From Welwitschia mirabilis (taxonomy: Eukaryota > Gnetophyta > Gnetopsida > Welwitschiales), in contig JBOZIK010000001.1 of NCBI GenBank assembly GCA_051453625.1, positions 167,965,216 to 167,999,330 on the forward strand: a DNA stretch of 34,115 nt. The letters are read 5' to 3'. Below, one piece after another: positions 11,786-23,389 of the stretch. Each line of letters opens with the position of its first letter. Positions within the stretch are counted from its first letter, which is position 1. The notes beneath the pieces are model-generated. The model ran no database searches and was not told the origin of the DNA. It was given only the letters and a program-made list of their open reading frames with translations. A program made the position numbers and the translations under genes.

Positions 11786-11889
11786 TAATGGATATAAGAA
11801 ACTTTCACCACAAGACAAAATCTTTACTTTATATCCACATTTTCTTAGTTTTGAAAATTCCATAAAACTTCTAAAATGAGTTGATGAGA

Positions 11890-11897
11890 TATATAAG
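11890..11897 (+). promoter_or_regulatory. TATA box of the ALDH3-like gene
   Basis: TATATAAG is followed by GGG, on the coding strand. A start of transcription would be expected near 11920-11930, giving a leader of about 80-210 bases depending on which ATG is used (12008, 12093/12099 or 12143). A short upstream ATG frame opens at 11934 and closes within eight codons. Confidence 0.55.
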
Positions 11898-12142
11898 GGT
11901 TTGGTAGAACAACTTTAGAAAAGAATACCTTGAATGACATTCAAGCATTCACATTGATATTTGTATTTACTATAAGATTGAAAGTAGAAGTTGTAATAGC
12001 AACATTAATGTTGGAGGAAACTTTGCTTTCATCCACCAAACACTCATTCCATGGTCACCCAACTGAAGTCACACTAACTCATCTCCAAGGCAATGACCAT
12101 GCAATTCTCATATATCACAACTTTAGAACAGTTACTGGAAGA

Positions 12143-14405
12143 ATGCCCACAACAGAGATTTTTTGCAGCAAAGGAACAATGTCTGTCAGTTGGAAGAAAA
12201 AGCAGGTTCGTGGCATTCTGGATCTCATTTCTGAGAACCAGCAATTCATTCTTAGAGCCCTGCAGTCTGATCTCGGAAAACATCCTCTCGAAGCATTCCG
12301 AGACGAGGTTTCCTTTTCACTGTTTCTGATCTTTTTTCATGTCTAACTTCCTCATTCTTTCTTGGATTAATCATAGCACAACCACTGTTGCAGGTTGCGC
12401 TTACAGTCAAGTCTGCAACAATTTCTCTGAAGAATCTCCATGGCTGGGTAACCAAAGTCCATACCACACATAATTCTTCAAGTAGAACCAGAACAATCAT
12501 GTCATCGCCATTCTTAATTCTTTCTTTCCTCTCTGAGATATTTCTTCCTCAGACTTTTAAGTTGCAGGAACATCTGAAATTTGCAGGCAAGATCCGCAGA
12601 GTATCCGCGAGGAATGGTTCTGGTGATATCATCATGGACATATCCTTTCAGTATGTCTCCCTCAAACCCCAAAATTTCTAATTTTTGTTGAGAAATTTGT
12701 TCTGTTTTATCGCTGAAAATCGTTTTTGTGAAACGATAACTGAAAATGGTTTAGACTCTGCAATGGATCCGATAATCGCGGCAATCTCGGCGGGCAACAC
12801 AGTTGTGCTGAAACCGGCGGAAGAGGCCGCGGAGACCTCCAAACTTCTTGCAAGGCTTATCCCGAGATATGTGGAAGTTAACGCCGTGAAAGTGGCCAAC
12901 AGCAGCACTGACATCATTCTCCGGCAAAAGTGGGACCACATATTCGTGGCCGGGGGCAGTCCGAGCATAGCCGAGCACCTCAGTCACGTTATGACCGCCG
13001 CCGCAAAGCACCCGACGGCGGTGCCTGTCACCGTCGAGTTTGGCGGCAGTTGTCCAGTTGTCGTTGACGTGTCTTCTCTGTCCATCCATGAACTTCTCGT
13101 ACACTCCCCGTTTTCCAGCGTTAGGGTTTCTGTTGAAATTCATAATTACATCCCAACTCATGTTATTTCTTTTTTTTCGGTTGAAAACAACGGGTTTTAA
13201 TTTTGATGTGAATGGATTTGAAGTCCGAAGAATTTCGGTGTATTTGCAGACAAGTACGCGGAGAATTGCACTGGGCAAGTGGGGTTCTAACAACGGCCAG
13301 TCCTGTCATGCTCCCGACTACATTGTCGTTGAGGAAAGATTTGCAGAGAATTTGGTACTGAATCCACTTGCAGAATTTCAGAGTCCAAGTTTTTAAGACT
13401 TAGTTCGCTGAATCTTTGATAATTTGATGATGGGCTGTTAAGTAGTAAGACTCTAAACTATGTTGTGTTATAGTTGGCTGCTCTGAAAGTGGCTGTGGAG
13501 GGCTTCAAGGGAAAGGATGAGATGGGCAACGGATATCTCTGTAAAATCATCAACCGCCATCATTTCACGCGGCTTTTGAAGTTGATGGAGGACCCGTCGG
13601 TGTCACAGTGTGTGGCGTATGGTGGCAGGCATGATGAGGATAACCTGTAAGCCTTTCTTGTTGCAGAAAAGCACTGAAACTCTTATAAGCTCAATTATCT
13701 GCCATTCTTGGCTTGAAAAATGTCGGCATGTACTGTAAAAACCCAGACAAATGTGTTTATTTTTAGGTACATTCAACCTACCCTAGTCTTAGACCCTTCA
13801 TTGACATCTGATATCATGACGCAGAAGATTTTTGGGCCACTTCTTTGTATTATCACTGTAAGTATTTCTTCTGCATGAGATTTAGTCCATTTGGGTTAGA
13901 AAATATACATGTTTAACGAAAACTGCAGGTGAGAAGAATTGAAGAAGCGGTTGATTTCATCAACTCAAGGCCTAAACCAAACTGCCTGTATCTCTTCACA
14001 AACAGCACAAGATTGATGGATCTGATGATCTCCTGCACTTGTTCCGGGAGTCTTGTGGTTAACGACACCATGGAGCAGGTGATGACATAATGAAACTGGC
14101 CATTTAACAATGCTAATGAAGTAATTAATGAGATTAGTTCTTTGAAAGTTAGGGTCTAAGCAACCTGGAAACCGTGGCAGGTTGCATGGGAGGCCTCACC
14201 TGCTGGATGGGTTGGCTGCAGCGCTATTGAAAAATACCATGCAAAGGAATTGTGTTGTACCTTTAGCAGAGGTTGGGGTAGTGGAGTGGCAAACGATGAA
14301 AAGGATTTAAGTTTATTAAACTGGTTTAAGTTTGTGCTTTTCTGGTACCTTAGAATTTTTGATGTCGGCAGAAGAGCTCTGCGTCGGATTGGTATATTGA
14401 AATAA
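12143..14405 (+). CDS. Family 3 aldehyde dehydrogenase-like gene (ALDH3F type), nine exons, probably decayed or non-catalytic
   Basis: ALDH3 enzymes oxidise fatty or aromatic aldehydes with NAD(P)+. Exons that join in frame are 12143-12307, 12394-12447, 12587-12650, 12755-13098, 13250-13354, 13474-13646, 13767-13857, 13929-14078 and 14181-14405. They total 456 codons plus stop, against about 480 in plant ALDH3F1. Every intron is GT/AG. Matches include DLGKHPLEAFRDE (exon 1), VLVISSW (3), DPIIAAISAGNTVVLKP (4), KWGSNNGQSC (5), NRHHFTRL (6), IFGPLL (7) and SGSLVVND (8). Catalytic Cys is at 13304-13306 and general-base Glu at 13036-13038. The oxyanion Asn (WNxP) is Thr, EEIFGP reads QKIFGP, GSxxxG loses its second Gly, and PFGG reads PAGW. 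Homology also indicates a frameshift in exon 3, avoided only if the acceptor before 12587 replaces the stronger one before 12553, and one in the T6 run at 12159-12164. The in-frame ATG at 12008 and the ATGs at 12093/12099 in another frame are alternative starts. Family membership is sure, enzymatic function doubtful. The exon 4 donor (GTACAC at 13099) is the least certain junction. Confidence 0.85.
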
Positions 14406-14406
14406 A
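14401..14406 (+). terminator. Poly(A) signal overlapping the ALDH3 stop codon
   Basis: AATAAA at 14401-14406 contains the TAA stop at 14403-14405. It is followed by T-rich sequence (14410-14420 and 14436-14443). A messenger cut 10-30 bases downstream would have a very short 3' UTR. Confidence 0.5.
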
Positions 14407-14639
14407 GATTTATTTTAATTGTGAAACTCAAATTCAATTTTTATTGCATCCATAAAAGATTTATATTATATACTAACACTATCAAGCAAATATCTTCACC
14501 ATTTTACTCAAAAAAAACACTCAAATTATTAATCTAGCAATTATATCTCTTTTAGAGGAAAATTTAAAGGTATCTGAAATTGAAGCGAGTTGCTAATTTG
14601 TAGCTAACACCCATTAGCTACTCTGCAATAGCCATGATA

Positions 14640-15085
14640 AATTTTCCTTAAAAAGTTCTTTATCGAATACAAGAACATGGATGGTTTGAGCAACGAAATA
14701 GTTGGCTTAAGAAATGGAATTTGGAGAAACAATTTTTTCATAATAATCCTAAAGGATATTGAAAAATCATCACTAAGAAGGCTTTTTAGAAAATATGGGA
14801 ACAAATTGAAGAAACGAAGAAATTTTACTTAGATAATGTTAAAGGAGAAATCTCTGCACATGTTACTTATTTGAAAGAAACTATCTCCTCTCTATTTATG
14901 AATCCAAATTAGTAGAGCAAGAATGTAATCCCATTATTTTCATGTTGAGATAAGTAGAGAGCAGAAAATTTCCCATGAAGAAAGGACTTCCTGATCTTGT
15001 CATAGCGATGTGATAGACGATGAAGATCATATTTTTCTTCAATGTCCATCAATGGCAAAAAAAAGAAGAAAATGAAATATTACCA
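14640..15085 (+). pseudogene. Possible non-LTR retrotransposon (LINE) 3' fragment with zf-RVT-like motif
   Basis: The frame CHSDVIDDEDHIFLQCPSMA at 14998-15057 has the C..H-x4-C spacing and acidic centre of the zinc-binding segment found after the reverse transcriptase of plant LINEs (typically CxxC...EDxxHLFxxCP). The first Cys pair is incomplete and a stop lies three codons upstream. Upstream broken frames rich in Lys and Glu (14800-14990) would fit the preceding part of such a protein but carry stops. No reverse transcriptase motif was seen. This rests on one motif. Confidence 0.4.
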
Positions 15086-17180
15086 TCTATAATCTCTTGG
15101 AATTATTTCAACTTAAGCCAAGAATATTTGATAGCTTGATTTTTTCAAGACTCGTATGGTGCATGTGTTTGCTCTCTAATAGATCCTTTAGATCTTAATG
15201 GATGTAATAAAATCAGTTTTTAGTTTTCATAATCTTACCTTAATTGTTTAAATTAAGATAAACTTATAAAAATATGCATTGTTTTATCATAGATCATGGA
15301 TTCAATGCCTATCATGTTTAAAACCCATTATGAATATTATTACTACATAAAAGATACATGATAGGTGGAATATCTTAAAACCATTTTTAGATACAAGTCA
15401 TATATGTTCATCAATGTGAGACATTTTCACTAAATAAGAAGCTTAGTTCTAATTATTGTAATTTTTGGATTGATACTTCTACTATTGTAGATAAGATAGA
15501 TTGTGTTATCCTTATACCATATATTTTTCATCGGATAACTTATATTATTTGTTTTATTTTTGTATCTCATTGCTCTAGATGTTGTATAATTTAAAAAACA
15601 ATCAATAAAGATTTAAAACGCTTCTTCCTCCTATTGTCTTATCTTCATTTCACAATGATGGCTTCTTATTATAATGTAAAGTTTGAAAATGATAACTCCT
15701 TTATCAAATAAGATATGTGATGTAAATTAAGGATATGAGCCATGTTTAAATCTTTAATACATAATAAACTATAGCTTCTATAAGTAATGCTTTGTTAAGG
15801 AAAAAGCTAACACAACTTCATGAATAAAAATTGTTTATATCAAAAAAATAATATAAAAATAAGCTACATTAAATTTAAGTAACATAATATTCTAAAATGA
15901 TTCAAAAAATATCAAAATGTTAATAAACATTAAAACTATAAAAGCAAATAAAAAGAAATTTAAATAACTCCATGGCAAGTTATGTAGATTTAAGAAAGTT
16001 TCATTGTTTTCTATAGTTAGATCTCTTTTCTCCTTATTAAAGGTTTTTGTTATCACATAAGGAGGAGGTGTTAAAAGCAATTATTATTGTAATAGACTAA
16101 AATTTTTATATTAAAAGAAGTCTCAATCCATTAAACATGTTAAGCATTCCCTATTTAGATACTTCACTTTTCTTTTGTTGCTTTTTATTTTTTATTAATA
16201 ATTATACATAATATTATTTTTAATTCTCTTCGAGATTATGAAATATTTGAGAGCCATGGCTATGTAAACTATCATACTTAATAAAAGAATTTCTTCATCT
16301 TGTGATAATCTCAGTTCCTTTCTTGATTCTTATAATATTTACCTTATTCTCTTAATTTACTAATGAAATATTTTACTTAATGTATCTTCAAAAATTCTGA
16401 AAGTGTTATTCATGCCTTGCCAATAATTTACTATGCTTTTGTTTAATGATTAGGATTCTTAAATCTTAGTAAGAGATGAAAATGGGACAAAAATGTATAG
16501 GGGAAAATTCTATCATTTATGGTCTCCATTATCGTATCCATCATGCATGAAATATTTAACTACTATTTTCCATAATTTTTTCCCATGAAGATATAAATGA
16601 ATCATTTCAAAGTCAAAAGAATTTCTTCCTCAAAAATGTTTATAAGATCTAAACTCTCTTTTTACGTTATAAGAATGTAAACATATCATATAGTTAATTA
16701 TGTATTAAATTATTTATATTTTACTTTAATAATTAATCTAATTCCATTCATATTTACATTTGAAATAGTAACTTCACTTGAATTATTTTCATGATTTTTT
16801 TGACTTTAGCCTTATAAGTTGTTTTCTTTTTCTGCCTTTTTCCTTTGGGCAGAAATATGATGCATCTTTAATTTGACCAAATGCAACATTAAAGATGAGA
16901 CAACACCATTAAACTTCTAGAATATTTGTTTTGTTACTTAGATTTACATGTTATTAAATGCAAGAATTTATCTTGTTGATGGGCTAAATATTGATTTCTC
17001 AATTTAAATTTGCTAGGAATGAATAAATTCATAATAAATAAATTTGATTCTTTTACTACTATCATGATGTTTTCTTAATATAGGTAATAATTAAAAATAA
17101 TTTACTTAAGTTAAACCTTTTATTTACCATGTTAGAATTCATTAAATTCATTATTTCAACATTAAGATAGAAGTATGCTT

Positions 17181-17183
<3 letters not shown>
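15086..17183. other. AT-rich intergenic stretch, no gene seen
   Basis: Stops are dense in all frames. I see no splice-bounded exons, RNA genes or transposon termini. The longest minus-strand frame (15892-16080) has no recognisable motif. Confidence 0.65.

Positions 17184-17254
<71 letters not shown>
17184..17254. repeat. (AC)n microsatellite, at least 35 units
   Basis: An uninterrupted AC/CA run of 71 bases ends at the N gap at 17255, so the true length is unknown. Confidence 0.98.
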
Positions 17255-17354
17255 NNNNNNNNNNNNNNNNNNNNNNNNNNNNNNNNNNNNNNNNNNNNNN
17301 NNNNNNNNNNNNNNNNNNNNNNNNNNNNNNNNNNNNNNNNNNNNNNNNNNNNNN
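17255..17354. other. Assembly gap (100 N) at the microsatellite
   Basis: Exactly 100 N directly after the CA run. The assembly most likely broke on the repeat. Confidence 0.98.
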
Positions 17355-17862
17355 AATGATAATAAACCTTTTATTTATAAATTAGTATAATAATTATAGA
17401 TTTATTTATCTTTAATAGAATTTAATAAAAGATTAAACACTAATGCTAATCTAATTATCTTTTTATTTCAACTAATGATCTTGATAATAATTTTCTTTTA
17501 TAATTGAAAGATGTTTTTATTACTAGATAATTTAAGATTTGAAGTTAGATGAGTAATAGAATTTTGGCATTTTATGCTCTTTATTTATCACTAATTAAAT
17601 TTATTAAATGATTAATACAAAATGGTGGTTTTTGTTTAATATACAAGTTTGTTTTATAATTTAAATCATCTCGATATCTTGTAATAGATGACCTGTTGAG
17701 AATATCAAATATAGATAATGATATTCTTTTAATATCTTCACTGCTAAGATAATTTATATTATTTATTTTAAAATCTTGTTGTATTTATTATTTTACCTTA
17801 AAATTTTACATTTGAAAAGGGATGTTGAACTTGAAATTTTTAGTAAATATACCTTCCTTAAA
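17355..17862. other. AT-rich stretch, no gene seen
   Basis: No coding or structural feature is recognised. The last 37 bases (17826-17862) recur after the next gap. Confidence 0.6.
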
Positions 17863-18517
17863 NNNNNNNNNNNNNNNNNNNNNNNNNNNNNNNNNNNNNN
17901 NNNNNNNNNNNNNNNNNNNNNNNNNNNNNNNNNNNNNNNNNNNNNNNNNNNNNNNNNNNNNNNNNNNNNNNNNNNNNNNNNNNNNNNNNNNNNNNNNNNN
18001 NNNNNNNNNNNNNNNNNNNNNNNNNNNNNNNNNNNNNNNNNNNNNNNNNNNNNNNNNNNNNNNNNNNNNNNNNNNNNNNNNNNNNNNNNNNNNNNNNNNN
18101 NNNNNNNNNNNNNNNNNNNNNNNNNNNNNNNNNNNNNNNNNNNNNNNNNNNNNNNNNNNNNNNNNNNNNNNNNNNNNNNNNNNNNNNNNNNNNNNNNNNN
18201 NNNNNNNNNNNNNNNNNNNNNNNNNNNNNNNNNNNNNNNNNNNNNNNNNNNNNNNNNNNNNNNNNNNNNNNNNNNNNNNNNNNNNNNNNNNNNNNNNNNN
18301 NNNNNNNNNNNNNNNNNNNNNNNNNNNNNNNNNNNNNNNNNNNNNNNNNNNNNNNNNNNNNNNNNNNNNNNNNNNNNNNNNNNNNNNNNNNNNNNNNNNN
18401 NNNNNNNNNNNNNNNNNNNNNNNNNNNNNNNNNNNNNNNNNNNNNNNNNNNNNNNNNNNNNNNNNNNNNNNNNNNNNNNNNNNNNNNNNNNNNNNNNNNN
18501 NNNNNNNNNNNNNNNNN
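17863..18517. other. Assembly gap (655 N) between 37-bp direct repeats
   Basis: The flanks 17826-17862 and 18518-18554 are identical except for one C/A difference. The size is not a round default, so it may be estimated from read pairs. A tandem repeat may have been left unresolved here. Confidence 0.95.
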
Positions 18518-20648
18518 TGAACTTGAAATTTTTAGTAAATATACATTCCTTAAATATACAATCACCATGGTTATCTAAATAATTCATTTAATTTACACAG
18601 AGGACCACATACAAGTTCTTCTTTCAATCAAGGTATAGGGTTGCATTTAGTTTAAAATAACTTTAAAGTTTTAATTTTTAATCAAGTCATTAAAGCATGA
18701 TAATAATAGTTTCCATGTTATGATTAAATATTTCTAGTTTTTTTTGTTTAACCTTTTACTAAATTTTAGTTAATAAAAGGCATGAGGTTATATTAATAAC
18801 TTTCAAAAAGGAATTTAAATATACTCTAATGATATGCCTCTAATTCAATGAATGGTCATGAAATATAAATTTTTAGATAATTTTCTCTTTTTTTCCACCA
18901 ACTTGATAAATTTATTAAGTCTCATAACACCATTATAAGAGGTATCTCATAGTGTAGGTGAAGGAAAAAAATTCTATTTTTGAATGGTCCATTAAAATCT
19001 TTATAGATCTATTATAAATTATTTGTTGTAAAAATTAACATACTAAGCAAGTATAATTAATTAATTTAGCATAAGAAGAAACATCAAATTCATGGTTTTT
19101 TCACATACTAGTGTTTTTTGCTCTTTTTATTACTTTTGCATGAAATTATGGACTTTTCTTAACATGAACAACTATATTACGATCATTAGAAGAACTATGC
19201 CCAAACTGATGAAGTTTTAGCCCCAAACACTAGCACCCCTAGCCAAGACTACNNNNNNNNNNNNNNNNNNNNNNNNNNNNNNNNNNNNNNNNNNNNNNNN
19301 NNNNNNNNNNNNNNNNNNNNNNNNNNNNNNNNNNNNNNNNNNNNNNNNNNNNNNNNNNNNNNNNNNNNNNNNNNNNNNNNNNNNNNNNNNNNNNNNNNNN
19401 NNNNNNNNNNNNNNNNNNNNNNNNNNNNNNNNNNNNNNNNNNNNNNNNNNNNNNNNNNNNNNNNNNNNNNNNNNNNNNNNNNNNNNNNNNNNNNNNNNNN
19501 NNNNNNNNNNNNNNNNNNNNNNNNNNNNNNNNNNNNNNNNNNNNNNNNNCTTGTAACTTCCTCCTTATGTAACAGCCCTTAAGTAAACCTCCTGTGTAGC
19601 TGCCCATATAATGCTCATCTAACACAATCATGAATTAGACTCTAAGACTTTTCTCACTTATTAAAGGGCCTTAAGTATCCATTGTTAACATCTTTGATTA
19701 GCTTAATGTGGGGAAGACTTGGAGGAAGACTTAGAAGCAAGGACATCATAGTGCTCCGATTATCTTTCTTATGGGTAGAATGATTCATGGCTAGTTGAGG
19801 AGTTNNNNNNNNNNNNNNNNNNNNNNNNNNNNNNNNNNNNNNNNNNNNNNNNNNNNNNNNNNNNNNNNNNNNNNNNNNNNNNNNNNNNNNNNNNNNNNNN
19901 NNNNNNNNNNNNNNNNNNNNNNNNNNNNNNNNNNNNNNNNNNNNNNNNNNNNNNNNNNNNNNNNNNNACATAATTTATTTGGCATTAGCAATATTTAGGT
20001 GGGACTAATTCTTAAGTAGATTTATTTCTTTCATTGTTATTGCATAATCTATTTAGTATTGGTACTTTTTAGGTGAAGCTTATTTGATTGTTAAGTTTAG
20101 GATACAAAAGTCATTAGAGCGAAGGTGAAGAGTTCGATAAATTAATTACATCATTAGAGAAATTTTATTCCCTTGCATCATCAACTAAAGATCGTCCTCT
20201 TCTCAAACCTCTTAGCATTCTTGCTTAGACTATCTATAACTTGAACAAAAACTTTTTAGGACCTCTCTAAACCTTTTTAGCTTATAGGATTCCTCTAAAA
20301 CTGAGAAAAATTTAGAAAACATAAACTCTCAATCTAAATCGTAGCACTATTTCTTAAACTTAAGCTATATTTGGGCCCTTAAACCATTTCAAATACCTTT
20401 TAAATAGAAACCTAGCTATTCCTATAGCTTTCAAACTCACAAAGGATCCAAATGAATTGTAGGAGATTTTATGATATTAAAACAAACTTTAGAGGATTAT
20501 CTTCAATCTAACTCATACCAACCAAATCTCCTAGGTCCTTTTAATAATAGATAGATCTTTGAGAAGTATCTTCAACCCCATTCATACATAAGTCAACCTC
20601 CATGTAGCGTCCATCCATACATTGAATAATAAAAGTTTGATCCCATGT
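18518..20648. other. AT-rich stretch with two gaps, no gene seen
   Basis: N runs at 19253-19549 (297) and 19805-19967 (163) break this region. The intact parts have many stops and no domain I can name. The long apparent frames here consist of N. Confidence 0.6.
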
Positions 20649-20651
20649 CTT
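20649..20651. other. Left target-site duplication of the CACTA element (CTT)
   Basis: CTT directly precedes the left terminus. The same CTT directly follows the right terminus at 34058-34060. CACTA elements make 3-bp duplications. A chance match has odds of about 1 in 64. Confidence 0.6.
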
Positions 20652-20690
20652 TACTACTAGAATTTTGATCTGTTAAGGCATTGTTTTTAA
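20652..20690 (+). repeat. Left terminal inverted repeat and first subterminal motif
   Basis: TACTACTAGAA at the terminus pairs with the right end at 34047-34057. TTAAGGCATT follows at about 20673-20682. Confidence 0.65.
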
Positions 20691-22966
20691 GAAATGCCTT
20701 AAATAAAACATAAAAAATATATTTTTAAGGTGTGCTTATGTACAAATGCATTAATAGTAAAGTTGGAATTCTCTTTAAGGTGTTTATAATAAAAAAAACT
20801 TAAAAGGATGACTAATAATGCATTAATATTTAAATATCTTAATGTAGTCTTACTTTAACAGAAATACTTTAATGAAAAAGTACTTTATTTCCTTTAATTT
20901 GCATTCATGCTTCTGTTTACTTCTATTTCCTGCTTCATTCTTCAATTAGTTGAACTGATGGATTTAAATCTCATCCTAAAATGGACAGCATTGATACTAA
21001 TCGCATCTTGACGAGGTAGTCTGCTAATTGCGTAAGTGAGAGGTACAATCAATAAATTATGAAATCCAATACTTGGCTAAGCTTGAGAAAGTCCTCTTGT
21101 TGTATTCTAAGAGTCATCTATGAATTTAATGAATAATTTAAGGGCTTATTTATATATTGTTAACATCAGCTCTATTTTATAAGTTAATAAAGATATTATT
21201 TAGTAGTTTAGATGTGTTTTTGAAGGGCATCGGTAATATCTAGGTCATTGAAAAACCCTAATTCTTGATAGATGAATATTCATGTTAGTTTGCATGAAAT
21301 GAATATTTCTTTCAAGATAGAAAACTTGTCATTAATGTTCATTATGTGTATTTTCATGTCCTAGAAAGGAACTTGTTTCATTGTTCTAACAAGATATACC
21401 AAGGAAATATTAGATAAGCAAAATGCCTTTTTTGCAATAATAACTAAAATATATAAGAGTGGTAGATGTATTCTCTAGATTATTTCTTGTACACTTTATT
21501 TCTACACATGTGATGAGTAACTGAATGAATTATTTTATCATTCTTATGTGATTTTGGCAAGAAATGGTCATTTAGAAAGAGTGAGCATGCATTTCTAGGA
21601 ACAAAAGGAAGGAAAAGGTTTTATATAGAGGAGGCATTCTACACAAACCCTTTGGTATATTGTGTGTGTCAAAATGACACAGACTCTCTTATTAAGTCTT
21701 AACTTACTGAAGGAAGATTCTCTTCATATCAATTCTTAGAGGCTGAAGAGGCTTAGACTTTTTAGGTTTATTGTAGTTTTTTTAATTAAATTCTTATTCT
21801 TCTTATCTTGTAGTCTCTTTCATATGAATACCACTTGGGAAAACTATTAAAAGCAATGAGTCTAAATCAAATAACCATTACACGATAGCAGATGGGAAAA
21901 AGGCATAACTTCCTTGACAATCTACATAACCATGGATTTTAAGTTTAGCACTATCATATATACAAGGTCATTAGTTATTGCATGTAATCATAGAAATCTT
22001 GCTTAGAAATATGGATGAGCAATTGAATGTAACATAGAATTTTCAAAGACATAATGTAGTACAATTAAAAAGAAGTGATCAGTTTAGAAATTTATAATAT
22101 AGAAATATTGTTTTAAGTGGTCACAAATAAGGTCATCCCCTTAATTCATATAATGAAGTATCAAAGCATGTTGAATTCCTGTATTTAGTGATAATTTTCA
22201 TGATTACATCTACATAACCTCTCTTTACTATCATTTGTTAAAAATGTTAATTGTGTATCTCAAAAGATCTACAGTTAAATAATTTTTCATTTATTCTTTA
22301 TATTGGAGCACTATTATAAAGCTTTCTATTTCTATTCTTTTCTTATATTTTTCTTTTCTCTTATCTTCTGTTATGATCATGTACTACTATAGAATTGATT
22401 GTTAATTAAATTGGAAAACCTACTTACTAATTAAGCTAAAACATGAACATGATTCCTTCATAGCAAAATGGCATGCATCCTAAAGTTTTATTGAACTCTT
22501 CCATTGGTTGTTGACTTACTTTCCATTCTCTTTGTAAAGTTTTAATTTAATGGATGTTTCTGCTCTATAATGCCTATCAATGGTTTTTAAGTTTTTGTTC
22601 ATTTGTTCTTGATTATTGGATCATGCACTAAGGATTAATGTCTTTTAACTATTATCTTTTAATCCTTGACATGCTTTCTACTGCTTATGTATGTCTCTTA
22701 TCTTCCTTTTATTAACTATTTGTCTCACTTTATTTCACAGAAATTTATGGCGTTAAGAGAATCCTTTAATATTTTTAGCTGCCTTTGTAATGTATCTCAT
22801 GCATCAACCAACAATAGTTACTTAGTTCAATTATTTATTCATGTTAATCCCAAAATATATTTTGCTAAATTGTTTTTCCTCAATGGATTGATCAGATTTT
22901 GAGGAAGGCATGAACATGACTCACAAATCCATTCTTTGTAATGAGAAAAATGAGTGTAGTATTTTT
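20652..22966. repeat. 2.3-kb internal duplication, copy 1
   Basis: It matches 23390-25680 from the TIR-like start to the end, where copy 1 runs into the N gap at 22967. In the block 22441-22540 I count about six differences per 105 bases, and other parts differ more. So this is an older duplication rather than one locus written twice. Confidence 0.85.
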
Positions 22967-23066
22967 NNNNNNNNNNNNNNNNNNNNNNNNNNNNNNNNNN
23001 NNNNNNNNNNNNNNNNNNNNNNNNNNNNNNNNNNNNNNNNNNNNNNNNNNNNNNNNNNNNNNNNNN
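22967..23066. other. Assembly gap (100 N) ending duplication copy 1
   Basis: Copy 1 stops exactly here. The sequence after the gap (23067-23389) has no match upstream of copy 1. Confidence 0.98.
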
Positions 23067-23389
23067 ACATTATGTGTCAACATATCACATTATGTTTCCA
23101 TTACTAAGGCATATAGATTTTCTAGTGAATACCCCCATTTGAGAAGCTATAATTTTCCTTCTAGTATTATATCATGTAGATCATATTAAATAAAAAGATG
23201 TCCCCTTTTCCTTAATTCTTGTTCTCCTCCTTTAAAAGGGCCTCTAAAAGTAAATTTGTTTATTTATCAATTATGTGAAGAATGATAGTTTTAATATAAT
23301 TTTATTTACTCATAACTCCTTTAAAACCAAAATTAAAAAATAATATTGAAACCTATTCTTGTAAGTTATTCTTAAAAGTTTTCCTAGAT

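Noticed and set aside
12074-13293. Minus-strand and alternative-frame open frames over the ALDH3 gene (for example 12751-13293)
   Set aside because: They are shadows of the GC-rich ALDH3 exons. The + strand frame carries the conserved ALDH motifs and proper splice sites.
17175-17390. Frame encoding a Thr-His repeat
   Set aside because: It is a translation of the CA microsatellite and the adjoining N run.
17793-18587. Long open frames on both strands across 17.8-18.6 kb
   Set aside because: They consist almost wholly of N. Only about 20-40 real codons lie at the edges and these show no motif.
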